Shown piece by piece: positions 24,021 to 32,888 of a DNA stretch of 64,000 bases. The notes beneath the pieces are model-generated. The model was given only the letters and a program-made list of their open reading frames with translations. It did no database searches and had not been told where the DNA came from. This DNA is from Achromobacter anxifer (GTDB lineage Bacteria; Pseudomonadota; Gammaproteobacteria; Burkholderiales; Burkholderiaceae_B). Where the stretch lies: positions 682,001-746,000 of the forward strand of contig NZ_CAHLAR010000001.1 in NCBI RefSeq assembly GCF_903652925.1. Direction: 5' to 3'. Numbering within the stretch: position 1 is the stretch's first letter; each line of letters begins with the position of its first letter. A program made the translations under genes and the position numbers.

Positions 24021-27000
24021 TGGACATATCCGTTTTGCGCACCGCCTGGGCGCAGCCAGCGCAGAAGCGGATGCTGACGCAGTCGCCGCCGAACATGACG
24101 CAGGAGCCGACGTGGCTGGGATCGGCCTCGCTGGCGGGCAGGCCGAAGTGGCAGTGGTTGCCGAACTGGGAATAGAAGTACTGACCCTTGTCGAGCTTGG
24201 ACGAGTCCATGTCGGCCTCGTCCGGGTGGGCCCGCGCCCATTCCGGGCCGCTGGGCACCATGCCGATCAGGTGACCGATCTCGTGCACCAGCGTCTGCTG
24301 CTGGTAATCCAGCGTGTTGGGTTCCCAGGGGTCCATCGCCGCCACGCCCAGAAGGTTGGTGCCGGGGAAGGCCACGCCGCCCGCGGAGCTTTCCATCAAG
24401 CGGACCTTCAGGATGATCTTGCCTGCGGTCGTGACGGGAACCAGGCCGGCCATGCGGATGTTCAGGGCATCGCAGGCCTTGGGTTTCGCCGGATCGTAGG
24501 GCACCGGGGTCATGCGGTCCTTGGGTATGGGCACATGCCTGATGCCGGCCGCGGGGTCGGTGTACTCGAACTGGCCGTCGACGTACCAGTCCACGCCGGG
24601 CTCGATGTGATGCCACAGGAAGCTGAGGGTGCCATCGGCGTTGACGAACTGCACCTGCTTGTCGGCTGCGCCGGGACCGGCTGAGGCCTGCACGTAGATG
24701 GGCTGGACGGGCAGCATCGAGGCCAGCCGGTCCAGGTGGCAGACGACGAGGGTATAGGGCTCGCGGTCCGGGCCCTGCGAGCTGGGGTAGACGGAGGCGG
24801 CCAGCCGGCGCAGGCGCTCATAGCCGTCGTCCGTGAACACGTCCGAGTTGGCGTCGCCGCGCGCGCTGACCGGCGGCAATTGCACGATGTCCACGCCGTG
24901 CCGCGCATACTCCGTCGCGGTCGGCTGGAAGCCGTGGCGGCGCGCCAGGGTCTCGGGCCCGGGCAGCATGATCTCCTGCAGATACAGGCGTCTTGCGGTC
25001 TCGACCTGTTCCGTGGCGATGGTCTGGTTCTTGTCGTCGATCACCTCGAAGGTATAGGTGTTCAGGCCGGCGGCCGGCAGGGTGATGTTGTTGACCACCT
25101 TGGTGCCGTCGGCGTCGGTCACGTAGCTGTAGGAACGCGGGGTGGGCTCACGGTACAGCGGCTGGCGGCTCTGTTCGCGCGCGGAGTACACGGCATTGCC
25201 CGCGCGCGGGCTGACCTTGACGGTGAAGCGGTGCTGGCCGGCCTTGTTGAAGCGCACGCGGATCCTGGGCTTGTTGGTCTGGCGGTCCAGGCTGTCCAGC
25301 GCCTGGCCGTCGTTCCAGACCTCGTCCTCTTCCTGCAGGTTGACGTACTGGAGCTTGGCGCCGCTTCTGGACCGGTAGGCGGACGGCGTGGACGCGCCGG
25401 CGTCCGGCGCGCCGCCCGCGGCGGGTGCGCCAGCACCCTCCGCGCCGGGCGCGCCAGCGGGCCTGGCGACGGCGCCGGGCAGGCCGATCCCTGCGGCTTC
25501 CATCACCCGTTTGGCCATGGCCGGGTAGGGCGAGTTCGCCACGGCGGGAATACTCATGATCGTCTCCGCCACCTTGGGCAGCGTGACGCTGGAGATCGTG
25601 GGCGATTGCAGGATCGCGCCGACCACCGACGGAACCGCGGATTCGGTCAGCCCCGGCGTGCTGAGGATGGCGCCCGCCACGGCCGGCAGATTGCTCTGGT
25701 TGACGTCCGGCATGGTCAGCAGCGAGTTCACCGCCGTGCTCAGCGCCGCGGGGCGGCCGCCCATGGCGCCCATGGCCTGGGTCATGACCGGGCCGATGGC
25801 CGCGCCCACGCCGCCGCTGCCGGCGGCTGTGAGGCTGGAGGCTCCGGCCAGGGCCGATGCCGCCGTGGCGCTGCCCGCTGCCGCAGCGGCGCCGGAGGCG
25901 CCGGACAGCATGCCCGAGGCGGAGGCGCCCGTAGCGGATCCGGCGGCGGGCGTGGCCAGGGCCGATGCCTGCGACGCCGCGCCGCTGGCCTTGGAGATGG
26001 CTCCCGCCGTGTCCGTCAGCGCCTGAGGCATGGATACCGCGCCTGCCAGCGCGTCGGTGGGAGCCTGTGCCAGGTTCATGGTGGAGAGGCCGCCGTCCAT
26101 CAGCGAAGGCGTCGCCATGCTTGGCAAGGACGCCGTGGCGCCGGACATCAGCCCCGCGCCCGCCTGGCCCGCGGCCTGCATGGTCTTGCCGGCCATCGCG
26201 CCCAGTTCCTGCACGGGCTTGAGGGCGTCGCCTGCCATGGCCTTGGCCTTGTCCAGCATGCTGGACGCGCCCTCGGCGGCGGTGGACAGGCCCTTGGATA
26301 TGGCGCTTGCGCCGCTTGCCAGCGCGGCGCCGGCGTTGCCGAGCATGGAGCCCTGCGATCCGGCAGCCGTGGCGGCTGCGGGCGCCGTGGAAGCAGCGGC
26401 GCTGGCCGCGCCGGATGCGCCGGCGGCGTTCAATGCCTGGCCGGAAGCGGCTTGCGCCTGCAGCTTGGCCTTGGGCCGGTGCACCAGTTCGGCCGTCACC
26501 ATCATCGGGTCGCCGACCTGGGTGGAGGGCAGGGCGGGCAGCGTGGCGGCGTCGCTGGCCGGTCCGATCAGGCTGTGCGACGCGCCCTTGACCGAGAACA
26601 TGCCGGGACCCTTGAACAGGATGTCGCCGCCGTCCAGGACGATGCTGGCGCCCGCCGCCTGCAGGGTGATGGTCTTGTTCGCCAGGATCTCGATGCTGTC
26701 GGTCGTGGAGGTGACGGTGACGTCCTGGCCCGCAAGCATCTCCAGCATGTCGGTGTGCGCATGGATCGACACCGGCGATTCGGCGGCGACGGCGCGGATG
26801 CCGCCGTCCTGCACGAACAGGCTGGTCGAGCGCCCCGAGGCGCTGGCGAAGGTCTGGCGCGCAGCGACGTGGCCGTCCGCCTGCGCCGTGACGTGCAGGT
26901 TTTCGCTGGCGTGCAGGATGGCGGAGGCAGGCGTGGCGAAATTCAGCGACGAGGGCGCGTCGATCAGCATGCGCGCGCCGGCTATGCGCTCCACCGCTTC

Positions 27001-29094
27001 CGTGCCGCCGCGTTCGCCGCCGCTGGCCTTGACTGCCTGCTGGCCGCCCACGCTGCCCGGATAGCGGCCATCCTCCTTGGGGTCGATGGCGCGGGTCAAC
27101 GCGTCGTATTGGCTGGTGGCCGCGAGCGCGCGCGCCTGGCGCCGCGTGCCGGCGGCATCAAGGCGCTGCGCCGCATGCTGCGCGCCGCGCAGCCGCTTCA
27201 GCGCATCCTCCACGTCGGCCTGGGTGGAGCGGGCGTCCTCGCGCGCGCTGGCGGACAGCAGCATGCCTTGCCCCGAGCGCACCACGGTCCAGGCGTCCGA
27301 GCGCAGCTCGAAGCCGGTGCCGCGCCATGCGCCGCGGCTGGATTCTTCGGGGGCCTGGTCCACCAGATAGCCCAGGCCCAACTGCGTGGCGCCTATGGAA
27401 CTGGACAGGCGCGTGCGCATCTGGCGGGTCGTGTCGTCGAACAGCCATTGGCTGTGGCCCTGGTCGTCCAGGCCCTTGCTGTGCCAGCCGCTGAGCGTGC
27501 CGGGATGATTGGCCCCGGCGTCCTCGCCGGCAGACCAGGGCGGCAGGTCAGAGTCGTTGTAGAGCTGCGCCGAGGCCACGGGCTGGTCGATGTCGCCGTC
27601 CAGGAACTCGACCAGGATCTCGGTGCCCTTGCGCGGCAGATGGTGCGCGCCCCAGTTGGGGCCTGCCTGGGCGCCGGCCACGCGCAGCCAGGTGCCGGAA
27701 CTGTCGTCGCCCGGCGCATTGCCGGCGTCGTCGCCATGGCTGCGGTGCGCCAGGCCGCCTTGCAGCGGCTGCGCGCCGCGCTGCCAGGGGAATTGCACCT
27801 TGATGCGCAGGTCCCGGCCCGACGAGATGGGCGCGTCCTGGGCGGACACCACCACGGCCGCCAGGCCTTCCGGGGCGGTGGGCTTGGCGCGCCAGTCGGG
27901 CATCAGCGGCGCGGCCGCGGGCAGGGCGCTGAAATCGTTGCGGTAGGTGCCGTGCTCCAGCTCCGGCGCTCCCAGCACCTGGGCCGCCTGGCTGCCAAGG
28001 TTATTGGCGGCCTCGTGCTCGACGCGCAGCAGCGTGTAGCGGTTGCCGCCCATCTCATCGATGGCCTGGCCCGAGCCCGCTGCATAGCGGCTGTGCTGCG
28101 TCAGCGTGAAATCGTGTCCGGGCATCATCTGGCGGGCGGTGCCGCCGCCGTCGAAGCGCACCATGCGCGCCTCGTGGGCCAGCAGGCTGCGCGCGGCCGC
28201 GCTTTCCGCGGCGTCGCCGTCCGCGTAACGGCCGTGGCCGTCGTAGTCGTAGTCTTCCAGCACCGGCAGGGCGCCCGCCTTGACGTCGGACTGGGCATGC
28301 GCCGCATGCGCCAGCAGCTTGCGCTCGTCCCAGGCCAGGCGCGTGACGGCGTTGGGCCGTACCGCGCGCGTGGCGCCGAAGCGGGTGACACTGTCTTCGG
28401 TCTCGGTGGCGTCGCTGCGGTGAAAGCGCAGCGTCGCATCGGGGCAGGCCGGCCGCGCCGCGTGCGTGTCGAATACCACCAGCCGGTGCCGCGCGCCGCC
28501 GGAGGCATCGTCCTGCTGTTCGCCCTGTTGATGGTCGAAGCGGAAGCTGAGGCCGGCTTCGGCCATCAGGCGCAGCACGAAGGCCAGATCGGTTTCGCGG
28601 TACTGGGTGCGCAGCGGACGCGGCGCGGGCGGTTCGGCGATGTCGAACGAATAGGCCGCCTGCGGGTAGTCCGCGAAGATCTCGGCGAGGATGTCGGTGA
28701 CTGACTTGTCTTGGTACAGGAAGCTGTCGCGGCGCAGGCCCAGCGCTGCCAGCCAGGGGGCGGCGTGCAGCCTGTAGCGCGCCAGGCCGCCGTCCGCGCC
28801 CAGCGCGTCCACGCCTTCCACCACCGCATGCCATTGGCGCCTGCCGCCGTCGGCCAGCAGCAGGCTGACGCTGATCTCGCGGCCCAGCAGGGATTGGACG
28901 TCCAACTCGGCCGAGGAGGCCAGGCAGTCCAGCGTCAGGGTAAACAGCTCTGACACGCCTTCCCGCAGGCTCATGCGCTCTGCGGCGAGTTCCTCGCCCA
29001 GCGGTGTGCGCAATTGCAGCAGGCGGGCGTTCTGGGAAAGGGCGGCGGCATCCAGGCTGCTGAAGCCGGCGGGCGCGAGGGAACGGTCGGTCAT
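24001..29094 (-). CDS. vgrG: Evolved VgrG with tandem repeats and C-terminal HExxH metallopeptidase-like domain
   Basis: At 1,697 residues this is far longer than a plain VgrG. Residues ~1-800 are VgrG: LRTPLGEELAAERMSLREGV, TQYRETDLAFVLRLMAEAGL, the gp5 OB fold (PRKGTEILVEFLDGDIDQPV) and DUF2345. Residues ~870-1120 are an Ala/Gly/Ser-rich linker. Four tandem 18-residue repeats cover ~1124-1196, followed by a beta-sandwich-like region (~1250-1420). A C-terminal domain has HEIGH at 1604-1608 and a Cys-rich tail. The HExxH indicates a zinc peptidase. Pseudomonas VgrG2b is a known VgrG with a C-terminal metallopeptidase, so an antibacterial toxin is likely. It follows tssL by 26 bases in the same operon. 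Confidence 0.9.
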   Translation of the reverse strand: MTDRSLAPAGFSSLDAAALSQNARLLQLRTPLGEELAAERMSLREGVSELFTLTLDCLASSAELDVQSLLGREISVSLLLADGGRRQWHAVVEGVDALGADGGLARYRLHAAPWLAALGLRRDSFLYQDKSVTDILAEIFADYPQAAYSFDIAEPPAPRPLRTQYRETDLAFVLRLMAEAGLSFRFDHQQGEQQDDASGGARHRLVVFDTHAARPACPDATLRFHRSDATETEDSVTRFGATRAVRPNAVTRLAWDERKLLAHAAHAQSDVKAGALPVLEDYDYDGHGRYADGDAAESAAARSLLAHEARMVRFDGGGTARQMMPGHDFTLTQHSRYAAGSGQAIDEMGGNRYTLLRVEHEAANNLGSQAAQVLGAPELEHGTYRNDFSALPAAAPLMPDWRAKPTAPEGLAAVVVSAQDAPISSGRDLRIKVQFPWQRGAQPLQGGLAHRSHGDDAGNAPGDDSSGTWLRVAGAQAGPNWGAHHLPRKGTEILVEFLDGDIDQPVASAQLYNDSDLPPWSAGEDAGANHPGTLSGWHSKGLDDQGHSQWLFDDTTRQMRTRLSSSIGATQLGLGYLVDQAPEESSRGAWRGTGFELRSDAWTVVRSGQGMLLSASAREDARSTQADVEDALKRLRGAQHAAQRLDAAGTRRQARALAATSQYDALTRAIDPKEDGRYPGSVGGQQAVKASGGERGGTEAVERIAGARMLIDAPSSLNFATPASAILHASENLHVTAQADGHVAARQTFASASGRSTSLFVQDGGIRAVAAESPVSIHAHTDMLEMLAGQDVTVTSTTDSIEILANKTITLQAAGASIVLDGGDILFKGPGMFSVKGASHSLIGPASDAATLPALPSTQVGDPMMVTAELVHRPKAKLQAQAASGQALNAAGASGAASAAASTAPAAATAAGSQGSMLGNAGAALASGASAISKGLSTAAEGASSMLDKAKAMAGDALKPVQELGAMAGKTMQAAGQAGAGLMSGATASLPSMATPSLMDGGLSTMNLAQAPTDALAGAVSMPQALTDTAGAISKASGAASQASALATPAAGSATGASASGMLSGASGAAAAAGSATAASALAGASSLTAAGSGGVGAAIGPVMTQAMGAMGGRPAALSTAVNSLLTMPDVNQSNLPAVAGAILSTPGLTESAVPSVVGAILQSPTISSVTLPKVAETIMSIPAVANSPYPAMAKRVMEAAGIGLPGAVARPAGAPGAEGAGAPAAGGAPDAGASTPSAYRSRSGAKLQYVNLQEEDEVWNDGQALDSLDRQTNKPRIRVRFNKAGQHRFTVKVSPRAGNAVYSAREQSRQPLYREPTPRSYSYVTDADGTKVVNNITLPAAGLNTYTFEVIDDKNQTIATEQVETARRLYLQEIMLPGPETLARRHGFQPTATEYARHGVDIVQLPPVSARGDANSDVFTDDGYERLRRLAASVYPSSQGPDREPYTLVVCHLDRLASMLPVQPIYVQASAGPGAADKQVQFVNADGTLSFLWHHIEPGVDWYVDGQFEYTDPAAGIRHVPIPKDRMTPVPYDPAKPKACDALNIRMAGLVPVTTAGKIILKVRLMESSAGGVAFPGTNLLGVAAMDPWEPNTLDYQQQTLVHEIGHLIGMVPSGPEWARAHPDEADMDSSKLDKGQYFYSQFGNHCHFGLPASEADPSHVGSCVMFGGDCVSIRFCAGCAQAVRKTDMSNGWPSF
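25504..25724 (-). repeat. Four tandem 18-codon repeats inside the evolved vgrG
   Basis: The encoded units are approximately LLTMPDVNQSNLPAVAGA, ILSTPGLTESAVPSVVGA, ILQSPTISSVTLPKVAET and IMSIPAVANSPYPAMAKR. Each has hydrophobic residues at 1-2, Pro at 5 and Pro at 13, in an exact 18-residue period. The pattern suggests a short alpha-solenoid or hairpin stack separating the spike from the toxin domain. Confidence 0.75.
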
Positions 29095-29120
29095 GGTGCT
29101 GGGCGGTCGGCCTGCGGCCT

Positions 29121-29900
29121 TCAGGGGAGCGAGATGGTCAGGTGCGCGGCGCGCGGTCCGATCTTGACGATGTCATGGTACGGAGCCATGGCGGTCTGCA
29201 TGTCGCGGTTCAGGAAGTGGCTCATGCCCAGGTAGGCCAGCAGCCCCAGCAGCGCGAACAGCGCGCCGATGCTCCACAGCGGCACGTCGCGCTTGAGGGT
29301 GTGCGCGATCTTGTCGGGCAGGGGCCAGTGCGGCGCGAAGCCCGAGCGCTTGCCGCGCAGCAGCGTGATCTCGTCGCCCAGCCTGGCGGTCAGATAGCCG
29401 AGCTTTTCCTGGCCTTCGATCATGTACTTGCCCTGGAAGCCCAGCAGCAGGCACATGTAGAACACTTCCAGCGATTGCAGGCGCGGCGCGCCTTGCGCGC
29501 GCAGGTCTTCCAGGCGCGCAAAGAAGTTCTCGCCAGCAAGCTGCTCGCCGAACAAGGTCAGCTGCAGCGGCTGCAGCATCCAGGCGTCGCGGATCGCAAA
29601 GCCGGAGTTCAGCACGGTCTCGTCCACCGCGGCGCAAAAGGCGTACTTGGTGGCGTACACGTCTTCCGCGGGGATATCCATCTTCTTGGCGCTGCGCTCG
29701 AAGTCGGCCAGGAACTGCTGCACGCGCGCCGAGAACGAGGCGGCGTCGACAGGCTCCTGGCCGCTCTTCAGCAGGAACAGCATCAGGAAGCCGTCGTACA
29801 GCAAGTCCAGCAGGGATTTCGCGGGGCGCGAACCGTAAAAGTCGGCGGCTCGGGGAGGGAGCGAGGCTCCCGGCATCAGGGAAGGCGCGTCGGCGGTCAT
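29121..29900 (-). CDS. tssL: T6SS inner-membrane protein TssL (DotU/IcmH)
   Basis: The 259-residue protein has the DotU signatures LLDLLYDGFLMLFLLKSGQE, YATKYAFCAAVDETVLNS and FFARLEDLRAQG, and one membrane helix near the C-terminus (about 212-232). It is a short TssL without a C-terminal OmpA-like peptidoglycan-binding domain. TssL joins TssM and TssJ in the membrane complex and contacts the baseplate. It is the third gene of the leftward tssJ-tssK-tssL operon, 9 bases after tssK, and is followed by the evolved vgrG. Confidence 0.95.
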   Translation of the reverse strand: MTADAPSLMPGASLPPRAADFYGSRPAKSLLDLLYDGFLMLFLLKSGQEPVDAASFSARVQQFLADFERSAKKMDIPAEDVYATKYAFCAAVDETVLNSGFAIRDAWMLQPLQLTLFGEQLAGENFFARLEDLRAQGAPRLQSLEVFYMCLLLGFQGKYMIEGQEKLGYLTARLGDEITLLRGKRSGFAPHWPLPDKIAHTLKRDVPLWSIGALFALLGLLAYLGMSHFLNRDMQTAMAPYHDIVKIGPRAAHLTISLP

Positions 29901-29909
29901 GGGCAGGCT

Positions 29910-31256
29910 CTAGCGGGTGACGGCGATGAGGTCCAGTTTCAGTTCGGGGATGCCCGAGGGGGCATAGATGGCGATGCTGCGCGCCTGCAGCATGCGGTCG
30001 TACAGCGAGCCGCGCGTCTGCAGGGTGAAGTAGCACGCGCCCGGCTTGACGGGCACGGCGGGCGGCACTTGCGGCGTGTAGACCAGCTGCACGCCGGGCA
30101 TGGCCGAAAGCACCAGTTTTTCCACGTCGTCGGGCGCGCCCACCTTGAAGCGCAGCGGCACGGTCTCGGCCAGTTCGCTGGCCGGCGTGGCGGCGGACAC
30201 CGACAGGTACAGCGCGGTGGTTTCGTCGAGCTTGCCGGAGTCCAGGCGGCCGACGTGGAACGAGGGGCGCAGCTCTTCCAAAAGAATGGAGAAGTAGCGC
30301 GTGGAGATGACGGTGTCGAGCAGGTCGCGCAGGATCTCGTCCAACTGCGCGAACGCGGCGCCGGGCGCATCGTGCTGGTAGGCCGGCAGGTCCGCCAGCG
30401 TGTGGACCTTGGAGAAGGTCATGAGCGCGCCGGCCAGCCGCAGCATCTCCTGGAACAGGCGTTCGGGATGCAGCTGCGGGTTATGGAACAGGTGCGACAG
30501 CGCCGAGTAGGCCTCGTTGCAGGTGTGCAGCAGCCAGAAGGAGGCCACGTCGCCCGAGCGGAACTCGATGATGTTCTTGTTCGGCTCGCGGTGGAAGCCA
30601 TAGAGCGCATTGACCTTGGCTTGCAGCGCGTCGAGCAGGCGGCGCAGCTGCTCGAAGAGCGCGCTGCAGGCCTGCACCGTGATGCTGGGGGCGATGAAAC
30701 TGGTGTCCAGCTCGTAGCCGGCGCTGGCGGTGCGGCGCACGCGCGCGACCGGAATGGTCAGCAGCGCATCGCGCGGCTCGTGCTCCGAGAGCAGGCGCAC
30801 GTTCTTGCGCAGGAACGCGAGTTCGGCCGTGCTGGCATTGGTATAGAGATCCGGCGCGGGGCTGTCCTGGTGCGCATAGCGGGCATCGAAGCCTTGCGTC
30901 TCGCGCGTGTCGCGGTAGTTGCCGCCGATGTCCTTCATCGGATGCAGCGCCAGGTAGAACACCGCCGTGCTGGCGCCGTCCAGGCCGTCCAGCGCCACGG
31001 CGGGCGGCAGGTCGTCGTTGTGGGGCGCGCTGTAGATTTCGCCGTCGGGGAAGATCGCGGACAGCTCGGTGGCGCGCAGCATGCCATTGGCCAGCGCGGC
31101 CGCGTCGAAGCGCGCCGCGCGCAGGCCCCATGAATAAGGATGCAGCGCGCGGCTCATTTCCGCGAGGCGGGCCTCATGGTAGGCGTCCTGGCGCTGAAAA
31201 TGCTGGGGCCGCAGGAACAGCCCCTCTCCCCACAATATCTTCGCTGAATGACTCAC
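29910..31256 (-). CDS. tssK: T6SS baseplate protein TssK
   Basis: The 448-residue protein starts MSHSAKILWGEGLFLRPQHF, the TssK signature, and continues with IFPDGEIYSAPHNDDLPPAV, HEPRDALLTIPVARVRR and HTCNEAYSALSHLFHNPQLHPE, all family-conserved. TssK trimers link the baseplate (TssEFG) to TssL/TssM. Normal length for the family. It lies between tssJ (58 bases) and tssL (9 bases). Confidence 0.96.
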   Translation of the reverse strand: MSHSAKILWGEGLFLRPQHFQRQDAYHEARLAEMSRALHPYSWGLRAARFDAAALANGMLRATELSAIFPDGEIYSAPHNDDLPPAVALDGLDGASTAVFYLALHPMKDIGGNYRDTRETQGFDARYAHQDSPAPDLYTNASTAELAFLRKNVRLLSEHEPRDALLTIPVARVRRTASAGYELDTSFIAPSITVQACSALFEQLRRLLDALQAKVNALYGFHREPNKNIIEFRSGDVASFWLLHTCNEAYSALSHLFHNPQLHPERLFQEMLRLAGALMTFSKVHTLADLPAYQHDAPGAAFAQLDEILRDLLDTVISTRYFSILLEELRPSFHVGRLDSGKLDETTALYLSVSAATPASELAETVPLRFKVGAPDDVEKLVLSAMPGVQLVYTPQVPPAVPVKPGACYFTLQTRGSLYDRMLQARSIAIYAPSGIPELKLDLIAVTR

Positions 31257-31314
31257 GTTGGCAGGCTCTTTCTTATTGATATGGACAGGGCGTTTTCATC
31301 ACGGCAAGGCGCGT

Positions 31315-31932
31315 TCAGCTCGGGCATTGCACTGAACCGAGGCGGGCCGGATCGAAATTGGGCACGCCTGGCGGCAATACTATTTTTCCGGTGACCACGG
31401 TCATTGCGCAGGCATGCGCGCCCATGACGATGCCGCTGTCCTCGGCGGGTTTCACTTCGAATACATATTTCCAGCGCTGCGGCGCGGGCGCGTAGAACAA
31501 GCCCGCGACAGCGATATAGGTAGCGTCCTTGGGCACCTTTTCCAGGTGCTCGTAACGCTGTCCCGGCGTCAGAGTGACTTCGCGCGATGTGATGAGGCTG
31601 TCGCCCAACGCCGACTTTTCGCCGTCAGTATCAACCAATTGCGTGAGCGGTGCGCGCTGAAATGCCTCGGCATTCTTCAAATAGTATATTTTCGTAACGA
31701 CGGCCATCGGCTGGCCGCTACTCGCATTCAAATTTTCTCCGGCGTGTATCGCCAATTTCACATCGACGGGCGCATTCGGGTCTTTTTTAAGACCCGTCAT
31801 ATCCATCACGCCGCCGGTCATTCCCGCCACTGCTCCGATCGCTGAAACCGCTGCGCAACCGCTGATAACGGGGCTTGCCGCGATGACGGCCGCAGCTGCC
31901 ATGCACCGAGAAAAATAGAGATGTTTTGACAT
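31315..31932 (-). CDS. tssJ: T6SS outer-membrane lipoprotein TssJ
   Basis: The 205-residue protein has a lipoprotein signal peptide with lipobox ISGC (acylated Cys at residue 26). The mature region has the TssJ transthyretin-like beta-sandwich pattern: VDVKLAIHAGENLNASSGQP, VVTKIYYLKNAEAFQRA and EVTLTPGQRYEHLEKVPKD. TssJ sits in the outer membrane and holds the periplasmic part of TssM. First gene of the leftward operon. The DNA is visibly less GC-rich than tssK and tssL. Confidence 0.93.
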   Translation of the reverse strand: MSKHLYFSRCMAAAAVIAASPVISGCAAVSAIGAVAGMTGGVMDMTGLKKDPNAPVDVKLAIHAGENLNASSGQPMAVVTKIYYLKNAEAFQRAPLTQLVDTDGEKSALGDSLITSREVTLTPGQRYEHLEKVPKDATYIAVAGLFYAPAPQRWKYVFEVKPAEDSGIVMGAHACAMTVVTGKIVLPPGVPNFDPARLGSVQCPS

Positions 31933-32088
31933 GGCTCTTTATACCGGAAGGCTGCGACAACAAACAGATCGCGTCACGATGAACGAAGTTTCGTTGTGAG
32001 TTACATGAAGAAATGCACTGTAGTGCTGTGCTAACAAATGGTTGGTGAAATACGCGCCCTTGGTTACACCCTCCTACACACCCAAAAA
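31933..32088. promoter_or_regulatory. Divergent promoter region: tssJKL and tagLp-tssBC operons
   Basis: These 156 AT-richer bases separate the two main structural T6SS operons. They contain two short palindromes, AACGAA-GT-TTCGTT (31982-31995) and GCACT-GT-AGTGC (32015-32026). Both have a GT centre and the centres are about 32 bases apart, close to three helical turns. They could be operators for a shared regulator; no regulator gene lies in this window. Confidence 0.45.
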
Positions 32089-32844
32089 ATGCACATATCC
32101 CGGGTTCTCCTCATCAGCGGAATGCTGGCCTTCCTCGCGGGTTGCGCCACGTCCCCCAAGCCTCAGACGGACGCTCAATACAAGCAGTCCATGACCCATG
32201 CGTCGGAGACCTTGGCTACCAAGGGCAACGACCAGGCCGTCGCTGAATTCCAGGAAATCGCCCTGCTCAATCCGGCGCGCGGAGAGCCATGGTCGTACAT
32301 CGCGAAGATCCGCTTCGACGAGCAGAAGTACGGCGAAGCCATCGTCGCGGCCGACGAAGCCCTGAACCGCGATCCGGAGGACTTCACCGCCAAGACCGTG
32401 CGCGCCGTGGGCGGCCTGCGCGTGGCGATGCAGTCGCTGGCCGACCTGCGCGCCAACGCGCTGCTGGCGGGCAACGCCCGTAGCGATGCGGTGGCGCTGG
32501 CCGCCGCCATGCGCGAAACCCTGGGGCAGGATGTGCTGTTCCCCGAGGGTTACAAGCCGCCGCGTCCGCGTCAGCCGCGGCGCAACGATGCGCAGGGCGC
32601 AGCCGCCGGGCAGCAGGCCAAGCCTGCCGCGGGCGCGGCGGCGTCGGGCGCGGCCACCGCAGCACCCGTCACGGCAAACCCGGCGGCAAACCCGGCGGCA
32701 TCGTCCGCGACGCCTGCCACGACGACTCCCCCCGCATCGTCCACTGCGCCCGCTACCGCGGCGCAGGGCGCAGCCTCCGCGGGATCCGCCGCCGCATCGG
32801 GCGGCCGCGCGCCGGATCCTTTCGGCAATCTCCTCAAACCCTGA
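32089..32844 (+). CDS. TPR-containing lipoprotein upstream of tssB
   Basis: The 251-residue protein has a lipoprotein signal peptide (MHISRVLLISGMLAFLAGC, Cys19). A helical domain with tetratricopeptide character follows (residues ~40-145: AVAEFQEIALLNPARGEPWS, AIVAADEALNRDPEDFTAK), then a long Ala/Pro/Ser/Thr-rich tail (~165-240). Positions 32038-32088 also stay open, but the ATG at 32089 gives the proper signal peptide length. It precedes tssB by 44 bases. Lipoproteins with TPRs at this position occur in several T6SS loci; here it may assist assembly of the membrane complex or anchor it to the outer membrane. Confidence 0.75.
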   Translation: MHISRVLLISGMLAFLAGCATSPKPQTDAQYKQSMTHASETLATKGNDQAVAEFQEIALLNPARGEPWSYIAKIRFDEQKYGEAIVAADEALNRDPEDFTAKTVRAVGGLRVAMQSLADLRANALLAGNARSDAVALAAAMRETLGQDVLFPEGYKPPRPRQPRRNDAQGAAAGQQAKPAAGAAASGAATAAPVTANPAANPAASSATPATTTPPASSTAPATAAQGAASAGSAAASGGRAPDPFGNLLKP

Positions 32845-32888
32845 TCGGGCCCTCGGCCCCGTCACTATGCACTTCGCTTGGAGCCCCC

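Noticed and set aside
24267-24294. HEIGHLIG as a metzincin (HExxHxxGxxH)
   Set aside because: The position of the third metzincin His is Pro (HEIGHLIGMVP), so only the general HExxH zinc pattern is claimed.
24736-28704. A 1,322-codon rightward open frame opposite the giant VgrG
   Set aside because: The Gly/Arg/His-rich product has no domain and mirrors the codon bias of the VgrG on the other strand.
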